From Streptomyces rishiriensis (GTDB taxonomy: Bacteria; Actinomycetota; Actinomycetes; Streptomycetales; Streptomycetaceae), in contig NZ_JAUSWV010000002.1 in NCBI RefSeq assembly GCF_030815485.1, positions 2,914,001-2,978,000 of the forward strand: a stretch of DNA of 64,000 nucleotides. The letters are read 5' to 3'. The notes beneath the pieces were generated by a model. The model made no database searches. It had not been told where the DNA came from and saw nothing but the letters and a program-made list of their open reading frames with translations. This document shows positions 27,624 through 36,284 of this stretch, in pieces (the first letter of the stretch is position 1; each line of letters starts with the position of its first letter). Made by a program: the position numbers and the translations under genes.

Positions 27624-30484
27624 AGCTTCGGGGCCCGCACGACGACCTTGCGGATACCGGCCCCGCCCAGCGCCTTCACGACCGCTTCATCGGCCAGGGC
27701 CACCTTCTCCAGCTCCTCGTCGGAGATCGCCGGGGACACCTCCAGGCGTGCCTTGACCTTGCCCTTGATCTGCACGACGCAGGTCACGCTCTCGTCCACG
27801 ACGTACGCCGGGTCGGCGACCGGCAGGTCCCGGTGGACGACCGAGTCGGTGTGGCCCAGCCGGCGCCACAGCTCCTCGGCGATGTGCGGGGCCAGCGGGG
27901 CGACCAGCAGCACCAGTGCCTCGGCGACGGAGCGCGGCACCGCGCCGCCCGCCTTGGTCAGGTGGTTGTTCAGCTCGGTGATCTTGGCGATGGCGGTGTT
28001 GAAGCGCAGGCCCTCCAGGTCCTGGCGCACTCCGTCGATCGCCTTGTGCAGGGCCCGCAGGGTGTCCTCGTCGGGCTCGGCGTCGGTGACGCTCAGCTCG
28101 CCGGTGTTCTCGTCGACGACGTTGCGCCACAGTCGCTGCAGCAGCCGGTACTGGCCCACCACCGCGCGCGTGTCCCACGGGCGCGACACGTCCAGCGGGC
28201 CCATGGCCATCTCGTACAGGCGCAGGGTGTCGGCACCGTACTCGACGCAGATCTCGTCCGGAGTGACCGCGTTCTTCAGGGACTTGCCCATCTTGCCCAG
28301 CAGGCGGCTGACCTTCTCGCCCTGGTAGAAGTACGCGCCGTCGCGCTCCTCCACCTCGGCGGCCGGCACCGGGAAGCCGCGGCTGTCGCGGTAGACGTAT
28401 GCCTGGATCATGCCCTGGTTGAACAGCTTGTGGAACGGCTCCGCGGAGGAGACGTGCCCCAGGTCGAACAGGACCTTGGACCAGAAGCGCGCGTACAGCA
28501 GGTGCAGCACGGCGTGCTCGGCGCCACCGACGTACAGGTCGACACCCCCGTGCGGCTGACCCTCGCGCGGGCCCATCCAGTACTGCTCGATCTCCGGGTC
28601 GACCAGCTTGTCGCTGTTGTGCGGGTCCAGGTAGCGCAGTTCGTACCAGCAGGAACCGGCCCAGTTGGGCATGGTGTTGGTCTCGCGGCGGTACGTGCGC
28701 GGACCGTTGCCGTCGCCCAGGTCCAGGGTGACGTTCACCCAGTCCTCGTTGCGCGACAGCGGCGTCTCCGGGGACGTGTTCGCGTCGTCCGGGTCGAAGG
28801 TGCGCGGAGAGTAGTCCTCGACCTCCGGCAGCTCCAGGGGCAGCATCGACTCGGGCAGCGAGTGGGCGACGCCGTCCTCGTCGTAGACGATCGGGAAGGG
28901 CTCGCCCCAGTAGCGCTGCCGGCTGAACAGCCAGTCCCGCAGGCGGAAGTTGACGGTGCCCTCGCCGATGCCCTCGCGGGCCAGCCACTCGGTGATGCGC
29001 GCCTTGGCGTCGACGACGCCCAGGCCGTCCAGCGAGATGTCGTCGTTGGTGGAGTTGATGATCTTCGCGTCGTACGACCCGAAGGCGTTCTCCCACGTCG
29101 ACGTGTCGGTGCCCCGGCCGTCGGTCGGCTCGACGACGCAGTGGATCGGCAGCTCGAAGGCGCGCGCGAACTCGAAGTCGCGCTGGTCGCCCGCGGGCAC
29201 GGCCATGATCGCGCCGGTGCCGTAGCCCATCAGTACGTAGTCGGCGATGAAGACGGGGACCCGCTCGCCGTTGACCGGGTTCGTCGCGTACACGCCGGTG
29301 AAGACGCCGGTCTTGTCCTTGGCCTCGGCCTGGCGCTCGACGTCGGACTTCGACGCGGCCTGCGCCCGGTACGCGGCGACGGCCGCGGCCGGGGTCGCGT
29401 GGCCGCCGGTCCAGACGTCGTGCGTGCCCTCGGGCCAGGCGTCCGGGGTGAACTTGTCGACCAGCGGGTGCTCGGGCGCCAGGACCATGTAGGTCGCGCC
29501 GAACAGGGTGTCCGGGCGCGTGGTGAAGACCGTGATCCGATCCCCGTCCACGGGGAAGTCGACGCGGGCGCCCTCGGAACGGCCGATCCAGTTGCGCTGC
29601 TGCAGCTTGATGGCCTCGGGCCAGTCCAGTGCGTCCAGGTCGTCCAGCAGCCGGTCCGCGTAGGCCGTGATGCGCATGTTCCACTGGCGCAGCTTGGCCT
29701 TGAAGACGGGGAAGTTGCCGCGCTCGGAGCGACCGTCGGCGGTGACCTCCTCGTTGGCCAGCACGGTGCCCAGACCGGGGCACCAGTTGACCGGGGCGTC
29801 GGAGGCGTAGGCCAGGCGGTACTCGCTCAGGACGTCGGCGCGCTCGGCGGCGGTCAGCTCGCTCCAGGACCGGTCGCCGCGCACGCCGCGCTCACCGGAC
29901 TCGAACTGGGCGATCAGTTCGGCGATCGGACGGGCCCTGTCGGCCTCGGCGTCGTACCAGGAGTTGAAGATCTGCAGGAAGATCCACTGGGTCCACTTGT
30001 AGTAGTCCGGGTCGATCGTGGCGAACGACCGGCGCTTGTCGTGGCCCAGACCCAGCCGGCGCAGCTGGGACTTCATGTTGTTGATGGCCGCCTCGGTGGT
30101 GACCCGAGGGTGCTCGCCCGTCTGCACGGCGTGCTGCTCGGCGGGCAGGCCGAAGGCGTCGAAGCCCAGGGTGTGCAGGACGTTGTGGCCGGTCATGCGC
30201 TGGAAGCGTGCGAAGACGTCGGTCGCGATGTAGCCCAGAGGGTGGCCGACGTGCAGGCCCGCACCGGAGGGGTACGGGAACATGTCCATGATGAACTTCT
30301 TGGGCCGGGCCACCAGCTCGGGGTCACCGGCCAGGTCGCCCTTCGGGTTCGGCGCGGCGTACGTGCCCTCGGCGTCCCAGAAGTCCTGCCAGCGTGCTTC
30401 GATCTCGGCGGCCATGGCAGCCGTGTAGCGGTGCGGCGCGGCCTCCGCCGGTGCAGCGGCGGCAGCGGGGTTCGTCTCGCTCAT
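27602..30484 (-). CDS. leuS: Leucyl-tRNA synthetase
   Basis: 960 residues from ATG 30484 ([20 protein letters not shown]). Class I synthetase charging tRNA-Leu. HIGH signature in [15 protein letters not shown] (HVGH), CP1 editing domain with [20 protein letters not shown], tryptophan-rich catalytic WSRQRYW-type [14 protein letters not shown], and the KMSKS signature as [13 protein letters not shown] (KMGKS variant). The C-terminal anticodon and tail domains end in [19 protein letters not shown] lies 4-7 nt before the start. Expression is probably controlled by the leucine-rich leader peptide and terminator at 30539-30648. The 3' end is embedded in 23-nt repeats. Confidence 0.98.
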   Translation of the reverse strand: MSETNPAAAAAPAEAAPHRYTAAMAAEIEARWQDFWDAEGTYAAPNPKGDLAGDPELVARPKKFIMDMFPYPSGAGLHVGHPLGYIATDVFARFQRMTGHNVLHTLGFDAFGLPAEQHAVQTGEHPRVTTEAAINNMKSQLRRLGLGHDKRRSFATIDPDYYKWTQWIFLQIFNSWYDAEADRARPIAELIAQFESGERGVRGDRSWSELTAAERADVLSEYRLAYASDAPVNWCPGLGTVLANEEVTADGRSERGNFPVFKAKLRQWNMRITAYADRLLDDLDALDWPEAIKLQQRNWIGRSEGARVDFPVDGDRITVFTTRPDTLFGATYMVLAPEHPLVDKFTPDAWPEGTHDVWTGGHATPAAAVAAYRAQAASKSDVERQAEAKDKTGVFTGVYATNPVNGERVPVFIADYVLMGYGTGAIMAVPAGDQRDFEFARAFELPIHCVVEPTDGRGTDTSTWENAFGSYDAKIINSTNDDISLDGLGVVDAKARITEWLAREGIGEGTVNFRLRDWLFSRQRYWGEPFPIVYDEDGVAHSLPESMLPLELPEVEDYSPRTFDPDDANTSPETPLSRNEDWVNVTLDLGDGNGPRTYRRETNTMPNWAGSCWYELRYLDPHNSDKLVDPEIEQYWMGPREGQPHGGVDLYVGGAEHAVLHLLYARFWSKVLFDLGHVSSAEPFHKLFNQGMIQAYVYRDSRGFPVPAAEVEERDGAYFYQGEKVSRLLGKMGKSLKNAVTPDEICVEYGADTLRLYEMAMGPLDVSRPWDTRAVVGQYRLLQRLWRNVVDENTGELSVTDAEPDEDTLRALHKAIDGVRQDLEGLRFNTAIAKITELNNHLTKAGGAVPRSVAEALVLLVAPLAPHIAEELWRRLGHTDSVVHRDLPVADPAYVVDESVTCVVQIKGKVKARLEVSPAISDEELEKVALADEAVVKALGGAGIRKVVVRAPKLVNIVPA

Positions 30485-30538
30485 GGTCCTCAAAGCTCCA
30501 TCGATCGTCTCTGCCAGCGGGTTGTCGTCCAGGAAACG

Positions 30539-30563
30539 AAAAATCCCCTCGCACAGGAGGGGA
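30539..30563 (-). terminator. Attenuator terminator in the leuS leader
   Basis: GAGGGGA (30557-30563) and TCCCCTC (30544-30550) form a 7-bp stem with loop GCACAG; on the minus strand it is followed by five T residues (30543-30539). It stands 55-79 nt before the leuS ATG and after the Leu-rich leader ORF, the layout of transcription attenuation. I could not define the competing antiterminator with confidence. Confidence 0.7.
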
Positions 30564-30609
30564 CGCCGCGCCGATTCCGAACCGTCCGTTCACCGGCGGT
30601 CGGGACTGA

Positions 30610-30648
30610 TCAGCGCGGCCCGCTAAGCAGAAGGCGTACAGCACACAT
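30610..30648 (-). CDS. leuS leader peptide (Leu-Leu-Leu)
   Basis: A 12-residue ORF, MCAVRLLLSGPR, with three consecutive leucine codons CTT-CTG-CTT; CTT is rare in this genome. It ends 47 nt before the terminator hairpin and 126 nt before the leuS ATG. In attenuation, shortage of charged tRNA-Leu would stall the ribosome at these codons and favour an antiterminated leuS transcript. No Shine-Dalgarno precedes the ATG, but a -10-like TACCCT ends 6 nt upstream, so a leaderless start is likely. Conservation across species would settle it. Confidence 0.65.
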   Translation of the reverse strand: MCAVRLLLSGPR

Positions 30649-30654
30649 GGCGTT

Positions 30655-30660
30655 AGGGTA
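30655..30660 (-). promoter_or_regulatory. -10-like box TACCCT of the leuS leader transcript
   Basis: On the minus strand TACCCT ends 6 nt before the leader-peptide ATG (30648). The -35 region is weak. Confidence 0.4.
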
Positions 30661-30912
30661 CCGCAGGCCTTGAGCAAGCAGCGACGCTCGTACGTATGCA
30701 TGGTCGCGACAACGTTGGTGCGACCAGAATGGCGAGGCCGGAACTGAAGCAAGGTCAATGGTTACTTCGCGTAACAGCAGCTAAGGGACATCACAACAGC
30801 CACATTGTCGTTTGATAACAGCGCAATAACTCAAACCTCGTACCCATCGGTATGGAGCCACTTAGAGTTCGGCAGCGGGACCGCTTTCCCGAAACTGCTC
30901 GGAGTTGCCCCC

Positions 30913-32226
30913 ATGAACCCTCGTCCTAGTAACAGCTCGCTTCCCAGGCCCGGCAGGTCGGCGTACGGGATGGCGACAGCTGTCGTCCTGGTCCTCATAC
31001 CCGTGGTCGTGCTGGTCGGCGGCGACCAGTTCCAGGCATTCCTCAACTTCGGTGCGGGCGTGCTGTCACTGGTCTGCCTCACCTGCTCGGTCATCTGGGG
31101 CCTCGTCGCCCAGGACCGCCTCATCCTCAACACGCGTCAGCGGATCATCGCGCAGGGCATCCACCGGGTGACCGCCGTGGGTTCCATCGCGTTCCTCGTG
31201 GTGCACATCACCATCAAACTGGCGCTGGAGCACACCGTCCTGATCGCCGCGCTGATCCCGTTCAGCCTGGGCGTCAAGGGCAGCGCCGGACTCATCGGCC
31301 TCGGCTCCCTGGCCGCCCTGCTCATGATCTTCGTCGGCATCACCGGCGCGCTGCGCAACCGGTTCGCCGCACCCGCCGAGGTGGCCGCCCGCTGGCGCGC
31401 GATGCACATGCTGGCCTACCCGGCGCTGTGCGCGGCCCTCATCCACGGCCTGTTCGCGGGGCGCGCCGCCAAGCCGTTCTTCATGGTCTCGTACGAGCTG
31501 TGCCTGGCCGGGGTCATGGCCGCCCTCGCGCTGCGCTCCGCCCCGCGCCCGTTCAAGCGCAAGGTCGCCGACCGGATCGCCTCGGCGCTGGGCACGCAGG
31601 ACCGCTCCGCGATGGACGGCCTGGACGCGTCACGCGCGCGCAGGACGGAGACCGGATCGTCCGCGCTGCCCGGCTACGAGGGCCGCTCGGGCCGTTCGCC
31701 GCTGACCGACACGATGAGCTCCACCCGGATGTCCCCGCCGTCGTCGCCGCTCTACGACACGCCCGCGCCCGCCCCGGAGCCGGCGAACGGCTTCGCGGCC
31801 GCCTATCGCGCCGTCAACACACCGCAGCGCGGCCCGCAGCAGCCCTACGCGGCCGACCAGACGGCACGGATGAACCTGCCGTTCGACATCCAGGCCACCG
31901 AGGCCGTCCCCCGGGTCGACAGCGGCGGCAGCACCTCGGGCAGCTGGCCGGTCCCGTCCCCGCCGCCGGTCGGCGAGGCGCCCCCGTCGGCCTACGACCC
32001 GCTCCAGGACACGGGATTCAACATCCCGGTCTACGACAATTCGGGCACCGCCGGGTACGGCGGACGTGACGTGTACGACACCGGTGAGACGAACCCCCCC
32101 TACGGGACGTACAACCAGAACGACACGTACAACAGCGGTCCCGCCAATGAACCATCCCCCGGCTCGTCGTTCGACGCACCGGGTTCGGGCGAACCTTGGA
32201 ACACGCCTTCCGGAGGCTATAGGTGA
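30913..32226 (+). CDS. Heme b-like multi-span membrane protein (ferric reductase-type fold)
   Basis: 437 residues from ATG 30913 (MNPRPSNSSLPRPG), chosen because GGAG precedes it by 8 nt; upstream codons to 30805 are not typical. About six membrane helices occupy residues 20-215 (ATAVVLVLIPVVVLVGG, SIAFLVVHITIKLAL, LGSLAALLMIFVGIT). Histidines sit inside paired helices (QGIHRVTAVG..FLVVHIT; RAMHMLAYPALCAALIHGLF), matching the bis-His heme spacing of ferric reductase/MsrQ-like cytochromes. The C-terminal half (about 225-437) is cytosolic, Pro/Ser/Tyr-rich and disordered. Its stop overlaps the next gene's GTG by 4 nt, so it very likely works with that flavin/iron-sulfur protein in transmembrane electron transfer. 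Confidence 0.75.
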   Translation: MNPRPSNSSLPRPGRSAYGMATAVVLVLIPVVVLVGGDQFQAFLNFGAGVLSLVCLTCSVIWGLVAQDRLILNTRQRIIAQGIHRVTAVGSIAFLVVHITIKLALEHTVLIAALIPFSLGVKGSAGLIGLGSLAALLMIFVGITGALRNRFAAPAEVAARWRAMHMLAYPALCAALIHGLFAGRAAKPFFMVSYELCLAGVMAALALRSAPRPFKRKVADRIASALGTQDRSAMDGLDASRARRTETGSSALPGYEGRSGRSPLTDTMSSTRMSPPSSPLYDTPAPAPEPANGFAAAYRAVNTPQRGPQQPYAADQTARMNLPFDIQATEAVPRVDSGGSTSGSWPVPSPPPVGEAPPSAYDPLQDTGFNIPVYDNSGTAGYGGRDVYDTGETNPPYGTYNQNDTYNSGPANEPSPGSSFDAPGSGEPWNTPSGGYR

Positions 32227-33833
32227 ACGAGGCCCTGCCCGACGTCCCAGAAGTCCGCGTGGTCGGGCTTCCGCAGCTCACGTCGGGCTTCGACCTTGTC
32301 GAGAGACTCGATCTGCCCATGCACCTGAAGGTGCACGGGCCGCTGGAACCCCTGGGCGGAGAGGCACTCGCGAAGCTCTCCGAGAACATCAACCTGAAGG
32401 GCCGCGGCGGCGCGGGCTTCCCCTTCCACAAAAAGCTGCGCTCGGTCGCCGAAGCGGCGATCAAGCGCGGCGTACGACCGGTCGTCGTCGTCAACGGCAG
32501 CGAGGACGAACCGGCCTGCCGCAAGGACACGGTGCTCATCAACCGTGCCCCGCACCTCATTCTGGACGGCGCGCTGCTGGTCGCGGAGGCGCTGGGTGCC
32601 CGCACGCTCGTGGTGGGGGTCACCCGCGAATCCACCCAGCGCTCCATGGAGGCCGCGCTCGCCGAGCGCGGCCTCAGCAACGGCCGCAGGTCGGCGCTGA
32701 AGGCGTTCGTCCAACGCAATCCGATCCGCATGGTCACCGGCGCCGCCGCGTCGCTGGTCCGCTCCATCGACGGCGGCCCGCCGATCCCGCCCGGCCGCAA
32801 GGTCAGCGCCTCGCAGAACGGCGTGGGCGGCGCCCCGACCCTGCTCTCCAACGCCGAGACGTTCGCCCAGCTGGCCATCGCCGCCCGCATCGGCCCGGAG
32901 CGTTACGGCAACACCGGCCTGTACGACGAGCCGGGCACCGTCATGCTGACGGTCTCCGGCGCGGTCGCCCGCCCCATGGTGATCGAGGTTCCCACGGGTG
33001 TGCCGCTGCGCTACGTACTTCAGCTCGCCGGTGCCCCGCCGGTGCCCCAGGGCGTGCTGACGGGCGGCTACCACGGCAAGTGGATCGACGCGGCGACGGT
33101 CAACGAGGCGATCGTCTCCCGCAACTCCCTCGACGCGGTGGGCGGGGCGCTCGGCGCCGGCGCGATCCTGCCGATCAGCCAGGAGACCTGCCCGCTGGGC
33201 GAGTCGCTGCGGGTGGCCCAGTGGCTGGCCGACGAGAGCGCCGGACAGTGCGGCCCCTGCTACCTCGGTCTGCCCGCCGCCGCGCGCGGCATGGAGGACA
33301 TCCTCAACGGCGGCGGCCCGGCCGCCCTCGAGGCGCTCAAGCAGGTCGCCAAGAACGTCAAGCGGCGCGGTGCGTGCTCGCACCCGGACGGCTCCGCGAT
33401 GTTCATCGAGTCGACCATCAAGGCGTTCACCGACGACCTGGCCGCGCATGTCCTCGGCAATGGCTGCGGACGGCCCGTGGAGGGCGTTCTGCCGCTCTTC
33501 GAGGCCGGCATGGCCCCGGCGGCCATCACGAGCGGCAACGCGCCGGAGGAGAGCGGCTCGAGCCGCCAGAAGATCTTCGTCGACTGGACGCTGTGCCGCG
33601 GCCACGGCCTGTGCGCCGACATCCTCCCCGAGGTCTTCCAGCTCGGCGCCGACGGCTTCCCGACGGTCGCGCAGGCGAAGGTGCCGGACTACGCGGAGGC
33701 GAAGGCCATGCGCGCGGTACGACGTTGCCCGGCGCTGGCCCTGCGCATCGAGGAGGACACGCGCGCGCAGGCGCCCGCCCGCAACCTCCCGGTCCTCTCC
33801 CAGGGCCGCGGCCGCCGGGCCCTCGGCCGCTGA
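32223..33833 (+). CDS. NuoF-like flavoprotein fused to a 3Fe-4S ferredoxin domain
   Basis: 536 residues from GTG 32223. Residues about 50-420 follow NuoF: FMN segment LKGRGGAGFPFHKKLRSVAE, VVNGSEDEPACRKDTVLI, the SLBB-like TVMLTVSGAVARPMVIEVPT, and an iron-sulfur region ESAGQCGPCYLGLP with a later RGACSHPDG. The usual CGEETAL of NuoF is replaced by VTGAAASL, so the acidic residues used for NADH contact are missing, and the SCGxCxPC cluster lacks its first Cys. Residues about 455-515 form a ferredoxin (WTLCRGHGLCADILPEVF ... RRCPALALRI), with Cys spacing typical of the 3Fe-4S ferredoxins of actinobacterial P450 systems. Coupled to the upstream membrane protein; the electron donor is unknown. 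Confidence 0.82.
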   Translation: MNEALPDVPEVRVVGLPQLTSGFDLVERLDLPMHLKVHGPLEPLGGEALAKLSENINLKGRGGAGFPFHKKLRSVAEAAIKRGVRPVVVVNGSEDEPACRKDTVLINRAPHLILDGALLVAEALGARTLVVGVTRESTQRSMEAALAERGLSNGRRSALKAFVQRNPIRMVTGAAASLVRSIDGGPPIPPGRKVSASQNGVGGAPTLLSNAETFAQLAIAARIGPERYGNTGLYDEPGTVMLTVSGAVARPMVIEVPTGVPLRYVLQLAGAPPVPQGVLTGGYHGKWIDAATVNEAIVSRNSLDAVGGALGAGAILPISQETCPLGESLRVAQWLADESAGQCGPCYLGLPAAARGMEDILNGGGPAALEALKQVAKNVKRRGACSHPDGSAMFIESTIKAFTDDLAAHVLGNGCGRPVEGVLPLFEAGMAPAAITSGNAPEESGSSRQKIFVDWTLCRGHGLCADILPEVFQLGADGFPTVAQAKVPDYAEAKAMRAVRRCPALALRIEEDTRAQAPARNLPVLSQGRGRRALGR

Positions 33834-33867
33834 GCGCCACGACGACGCCGGCCGGCCCGGATGACGA

Positions 33868-33893
33868 GGGGCCGCTTGGAAACAGGCGGCCCC
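33868..33893 (+). terminator. Hairpin terminator after the NuoF-like gene
   Basis: GGGGCCGC (33868-33875) pairs with GCGGCCCC (33886-33893) over a 10-nt loop, 35 nt past the stop. Confidence 0.7.
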
Positions 33894-33958
33894 GAACCGT
33901 CGGTCCTGACGACATGTCCGAAGAGGAATGCGGAACACGATCCGAGGCGGTACGACGC

Positions 33959-33998
33959 AAAAAAGATCCCGCCGGATCGAATTCGATCCGGCGGGATC
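33959..33998 (-). terminator. Terminator of the first tRNA-Ala
   Basis: A perfect 34-nt palindrome (33965-33998, two 17-nt arms centred on GAATTC, outer bases GATCCCGCC/GGCGGGATC) is followed on the minus strand by six T residues (33964-33959). This is a classic intrinsic terminator 6 nt past the tRNA. Confidence 0.92.
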
Positions 33999-34003
33999 TG
34001 CTG

Positions 34004-34076
34004 TGGAGCTAAGGAGAATTGAACTCCTGACCTCCTGCATGCCATGCAGGCGCTCTACCAACTGAGCTATAGCCCC
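34004..34076 (-). tRNA. tRNA-Ala (anticodon GGC), copy 1
   Basis: 73 nt. Acceptor stem GGGGCTA/TAGCTCC with one G-T pair and discriminator A; D-arm AGCTCAGTTGGTAGAGC; anticodon stem CCTGC/GCAGG around loop ATGGCAT (anticodon GGC); T-arm GGAGTTCAATTCTCC. CCA is not encoded. Identical to the copy at 37317-37389. A 77-nt sequence (34001-34077) is shared perfectly by both. Confidence 0.97.
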
Positions 34077-34139
34077 TCGTGGCCAAGCGGCGAAGCCGCG
34101 CACTGACCGTGTCGCCCGGTTTCCCCGGCGGCGACGCCA

Positions 34140-34169
34140 ACATTACCGGCCGGGGGGGTGGACCACCAA
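34140..34169 (-). promoter_or_regulatory. Possible promoter of tRNA-Ala copy 1
   Basis: On the minus strand TTGGTG (34169-34164) and TAATGT (34145-34140) have an 18-nt spacer. A start near 34133 would give a 5' extension of about 57 nt to be removed from the tRNA. Confidence 0.4.
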
Positions 34170-34207
34170 ATCGTTTCCGTCCTGTCCGGTTTCAACCGGT
34201 ATGCGGG

Positions 34208-34441
34208 TCAAGCGGTGACGAACGAATAGAACCGCTTGAGCGTGCAGTGCTCCTCGAGGAGCCGCCCGTAGATGGGCTCGCCCTCCAGCTCGCGGTACGT
34301 CTCGATCGGGTCGCCTTTTATGATCAGCGCCCGCGCGCATTCCTCGCACCAGTACTGGTAGTCGGGGTTGACCGGCTCCATGTCACGGACGATCGGGGTG
34401 CCACTGCCGCACCAGTCGCACTTCCGCCTGTGTGCACCCAT
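34208..34441 (-). CDS. Small zinc-binding-type protein
   Basis: 77 residues. Two CxxC knuckles, RRKCDWCGSG (about 8-11) and YWCEECARAL (about 32-35), would bind one zinc. The C-terminal half is helical (ETYRELEGEPIYGRLLEEHC, KRFYSFVTA). No family named with confidence. It begins 3 nt after the end of the zinc-ribbon frame at 34445-34619 on the same strand, so the two were probably one transcript. Such small zinc proteins may bind nucleic acid or a partner; the role is not predictable. Confidence 0.7.
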   Translation of the reverse strand: MGAHRRKCDWCGSGTPIVRDMEPVNPDYQYWCEECARALIIKGDPIETYRELEGEPIYGRLLEEHCTLKRFYSFVTA

Positions 34442-34444
34442 CGA

Positions 34445-34619
34445 TCAGCTCCAGCTGTGGCCGCAGGCCGTGCACACGTAGGAAATCCCGCCGTTGTCAC
34501 CAAGAACCTGGGCCACATGACCGGAACCACAGGAGGGGCAGCTGAGCCGGGTGGCCTTGTCCGGTGTCACCGCCGCTTCGGAGAGGTGACCGACCTCTCC
34601 GAGGATGCTCGCAGGCATC
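34445..34619 (-). pseudogene. Small zinc-ribbon protein, apparently frameshifted
   Basis: From ATG 34619 the frame reads MPASILGEVGHLSEAAVTPE and then loses sense. In the next frame, from about 34560 to the TGA at 34445, the sequence is a clean zinc ribbon: KATRLSCPSCGSGHVAQVLG, then SYVCTACGHSWS and stop, with two CxxC pairs 20 residues apart. This second part has no start codon after its in-frame TGA. Removing one base from the doubled T at 34560-34561 joins the halves into a 57-residue protein. Either a real frameshift mutation or a one-base sequencing error explains this; the zinc-ribbon part is too regular to be chance. Confidence 0.6.
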
Positions 34620-34687
34620 GCTACTCCCTCCCGTCGGGCCGCGCTCCCTTCCGGCCGTTTGATTCTGCCACGGCCGGGCCAATACGG

Positions 34688-36190
34688 TCAGCGACGCCTC
34701 AGTACCAGTCCGGACACGGCACCCAGGGCAGCTGTCGTAGCGAGCGCGAACATGCATGTGAGAAGCGCTTCCGAAGAGGTATACGCCGCTGGGGCCCCAA
34801 GTGACTCAAGCCGCTCGAAGAACAGTGTGCCGAAGACCGCGACGCCGATGAGCTGCCCGAGCTGGGTGACCGTGGCCAGCAGTCCGCTGGCGTCCGCCGC
34901 GTCCTCGGGCCGCACCGCCGCCAGCGCCCCGGTGAGCGTCGGGCTGAAGGCGAGCGCGAGCCCGACGCCCACACCGGCGTACGCCGCGTACAGCCAGGCA
35001 CCGCCGTGGTCGCCGCCCCGGAAGGCCAGCCCCACTCCCAGCACGGACAGCGCGGTGAGCGCGAACCCGGCCGGGGCCAGGGACCGTTGCCAGGACGCGG
35101 GCCACCTGCGCCAGGTCAGACCGACCACCCCGAAGACCACCGCGGTCGGCGCGAAGGTGAGGCCGGCGCGCAGCGCGCTGTAGCCGAGGCCGCCCTGGAC
35201 GTGCAGGGTCAGCACGAACAGGAAGCCGCCGTTGACCGCCATGACGGCCAGGACACGAAGGACGGCGAGACCCATCCCGGGGTGACGCAGCACACGGGGC
35301 GCGATCAGCGGGGCGCCGCCCCGCCGGGCCAGCCGGGCCTCGTAGCCACGGAACAGCACCAGCACGCACGCGCCCACGGCCAGCGACAGCCAGGACCACA
35401 GCGGCCAGTCCTTCTCCTGTCCGAGCACGAGCGGCACCGTGATCAGGGAGACGGCAGCGCCCAGAAGCACGAGACCGGGCCAGTCCATTCCGCGCGCCCC
35501 TTCCCGCGCCCTCACACCCGCCGCTGCGCGTCCCGCTCCCCCACCGCGGGGCAGGACGCGCCTGCCGACGACCAGCAGGACCAGACCCACCGGCACGTTC
35601 ACGAGGAACACCGGACGCCAGCCGGTGCCCAGCAGGTCGGCGGCGACGAGGACGCCGCCCACCACCTGCCCGGCCGCCGCGCCGACGGCGAGGACCGCCG
35701 AGTAGGCGCCCAGCGCCCGCACCCGGGCCTCGCCGGTGAACGTGCGCTGGATCAGGCTGAGCACCTGCGGGATCATCACCGCCGACCCCGCGCCCTGGAT
35801 CAGCCGGAAGACGATGAGTTCGGTAGTGCCCCATGCCAGCCCGCAGGCCAGCGAGGCGGTCGTGAAGAGAGCGAGCCCGACCAGGTGGACGCGGCCGTGC
35901 CCGAACCGGTCGCCGAGGCGCGCGCCGGTGATCAGCAGCACCGAGTACGTGATGGCGTATCCGGCGACGACCAGTTGGAGGTCCGCGCCGGAGGCGTTCA
36001 GGTCGGACCCGATCGTGGGGGCCGCGACGTTCACGATGAAGACGTCGAGCAGTGCCATGAACTGGGCTGCGAGCACGACCGCCAGCAGCCGCCGGGGCCG
36101 ATTGTCAGTGCCAGGGTCTTTACTGGCAGCAGGACTTGAAGCGGGTGGAGCGGCCGCGGGGACCGGGCCGGTCCGGGGTGTCGTCGTCAT
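34688..36190 (-). CDS. MFS transporter, DHA2-type (14 helices) drug exporter
   Basis: 500 residues from ATG 36190 (MTTTPRTGPVPAAAPPASSP). Motif D1-like ALLDVFIVNVAAPTIGSDLN in helix 1, motif A-like GARLGDRFGHGRVHLVGLA between helices 2 and 3, motif B-like RLIQGAGSAVMIPQVLSLIQ in helix 4, and motif C in helix 5 (GAAAGQVVGGVLV). About 14 membrane helices fit the proton-driven EmrB/QacA family. It diverges from an XRE regulator across 94 nt (36191-36284), the usual layout for a locally controlled efflux pump. Substrate unknown. Confidence 0.9.
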   Translation of the reverse strand: MTTTPRTGPVPAAAPPASSPAASKDPGTDNRPRRLLAVVLAAQFMALLDVFIVNVAAPTIGSDLNASGADLQLVVAGYAITYSVLLITGARLGDRFGHGRVHLVGLALFTTASLACGLAWGTTELIVFRLIQGAGSAVMIPQVLSLIQRTFTGEARVRALGAYSAVLAVGAAAGQVVGGVLVAADLLGTGWRPVFLVNVPVGLVLLVVGRRVLPRGGGAGRAAAGVRAREGARGMDWPGLVLLGAAVSLITVPLVLGQEKDWPLWSWLSLAVGACVLVLFRGYEARLARRGGAPLIAPRVLRHPGMGLAVLRVLAVMAVNGGFLFVLTLHVQGGLGYSALRAGLTFAPTAVVFGVVGLTWRRWPASWQRSLAPAGFALTALSVLGVGLAFRGGDHGGAWLYAAYAGVGVGLALAFSPTLTGALAAVRPEDAADASGLLATVTQLGQLIGVAVFGTLFFERLESLGAPAAYTSSEALLTCMFALATTAALGAVSGLVLRRR

Positions 36191-36284
36191 GCCGTAGAGC
36201 GTGACGACGATCCGGTACGGGTGCCGAGAGCCCGCTGATGCTGGTACTGACGGCACCTGGCAGGGGACGGGCGGGGGATCGACC

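Noticed and set aside
30500..30660. T-box riboswitch upstream of leuS
   Set aside because: No T-box sequence or stem I specifier pattern was found; the leader peptide with Leu codons explains the terminator better.
27833..30673. 946-residue plus-strand open frame
   Set aside because: Lies antisense to leuS, whose motifs are unmistakable; no recognisable domain.
34004..34076. tRNA-Ala as phage or element attachment site
   Set aside because: No integrase, excisionase or partial tRNA repeat is seen; both copies are complete genes.
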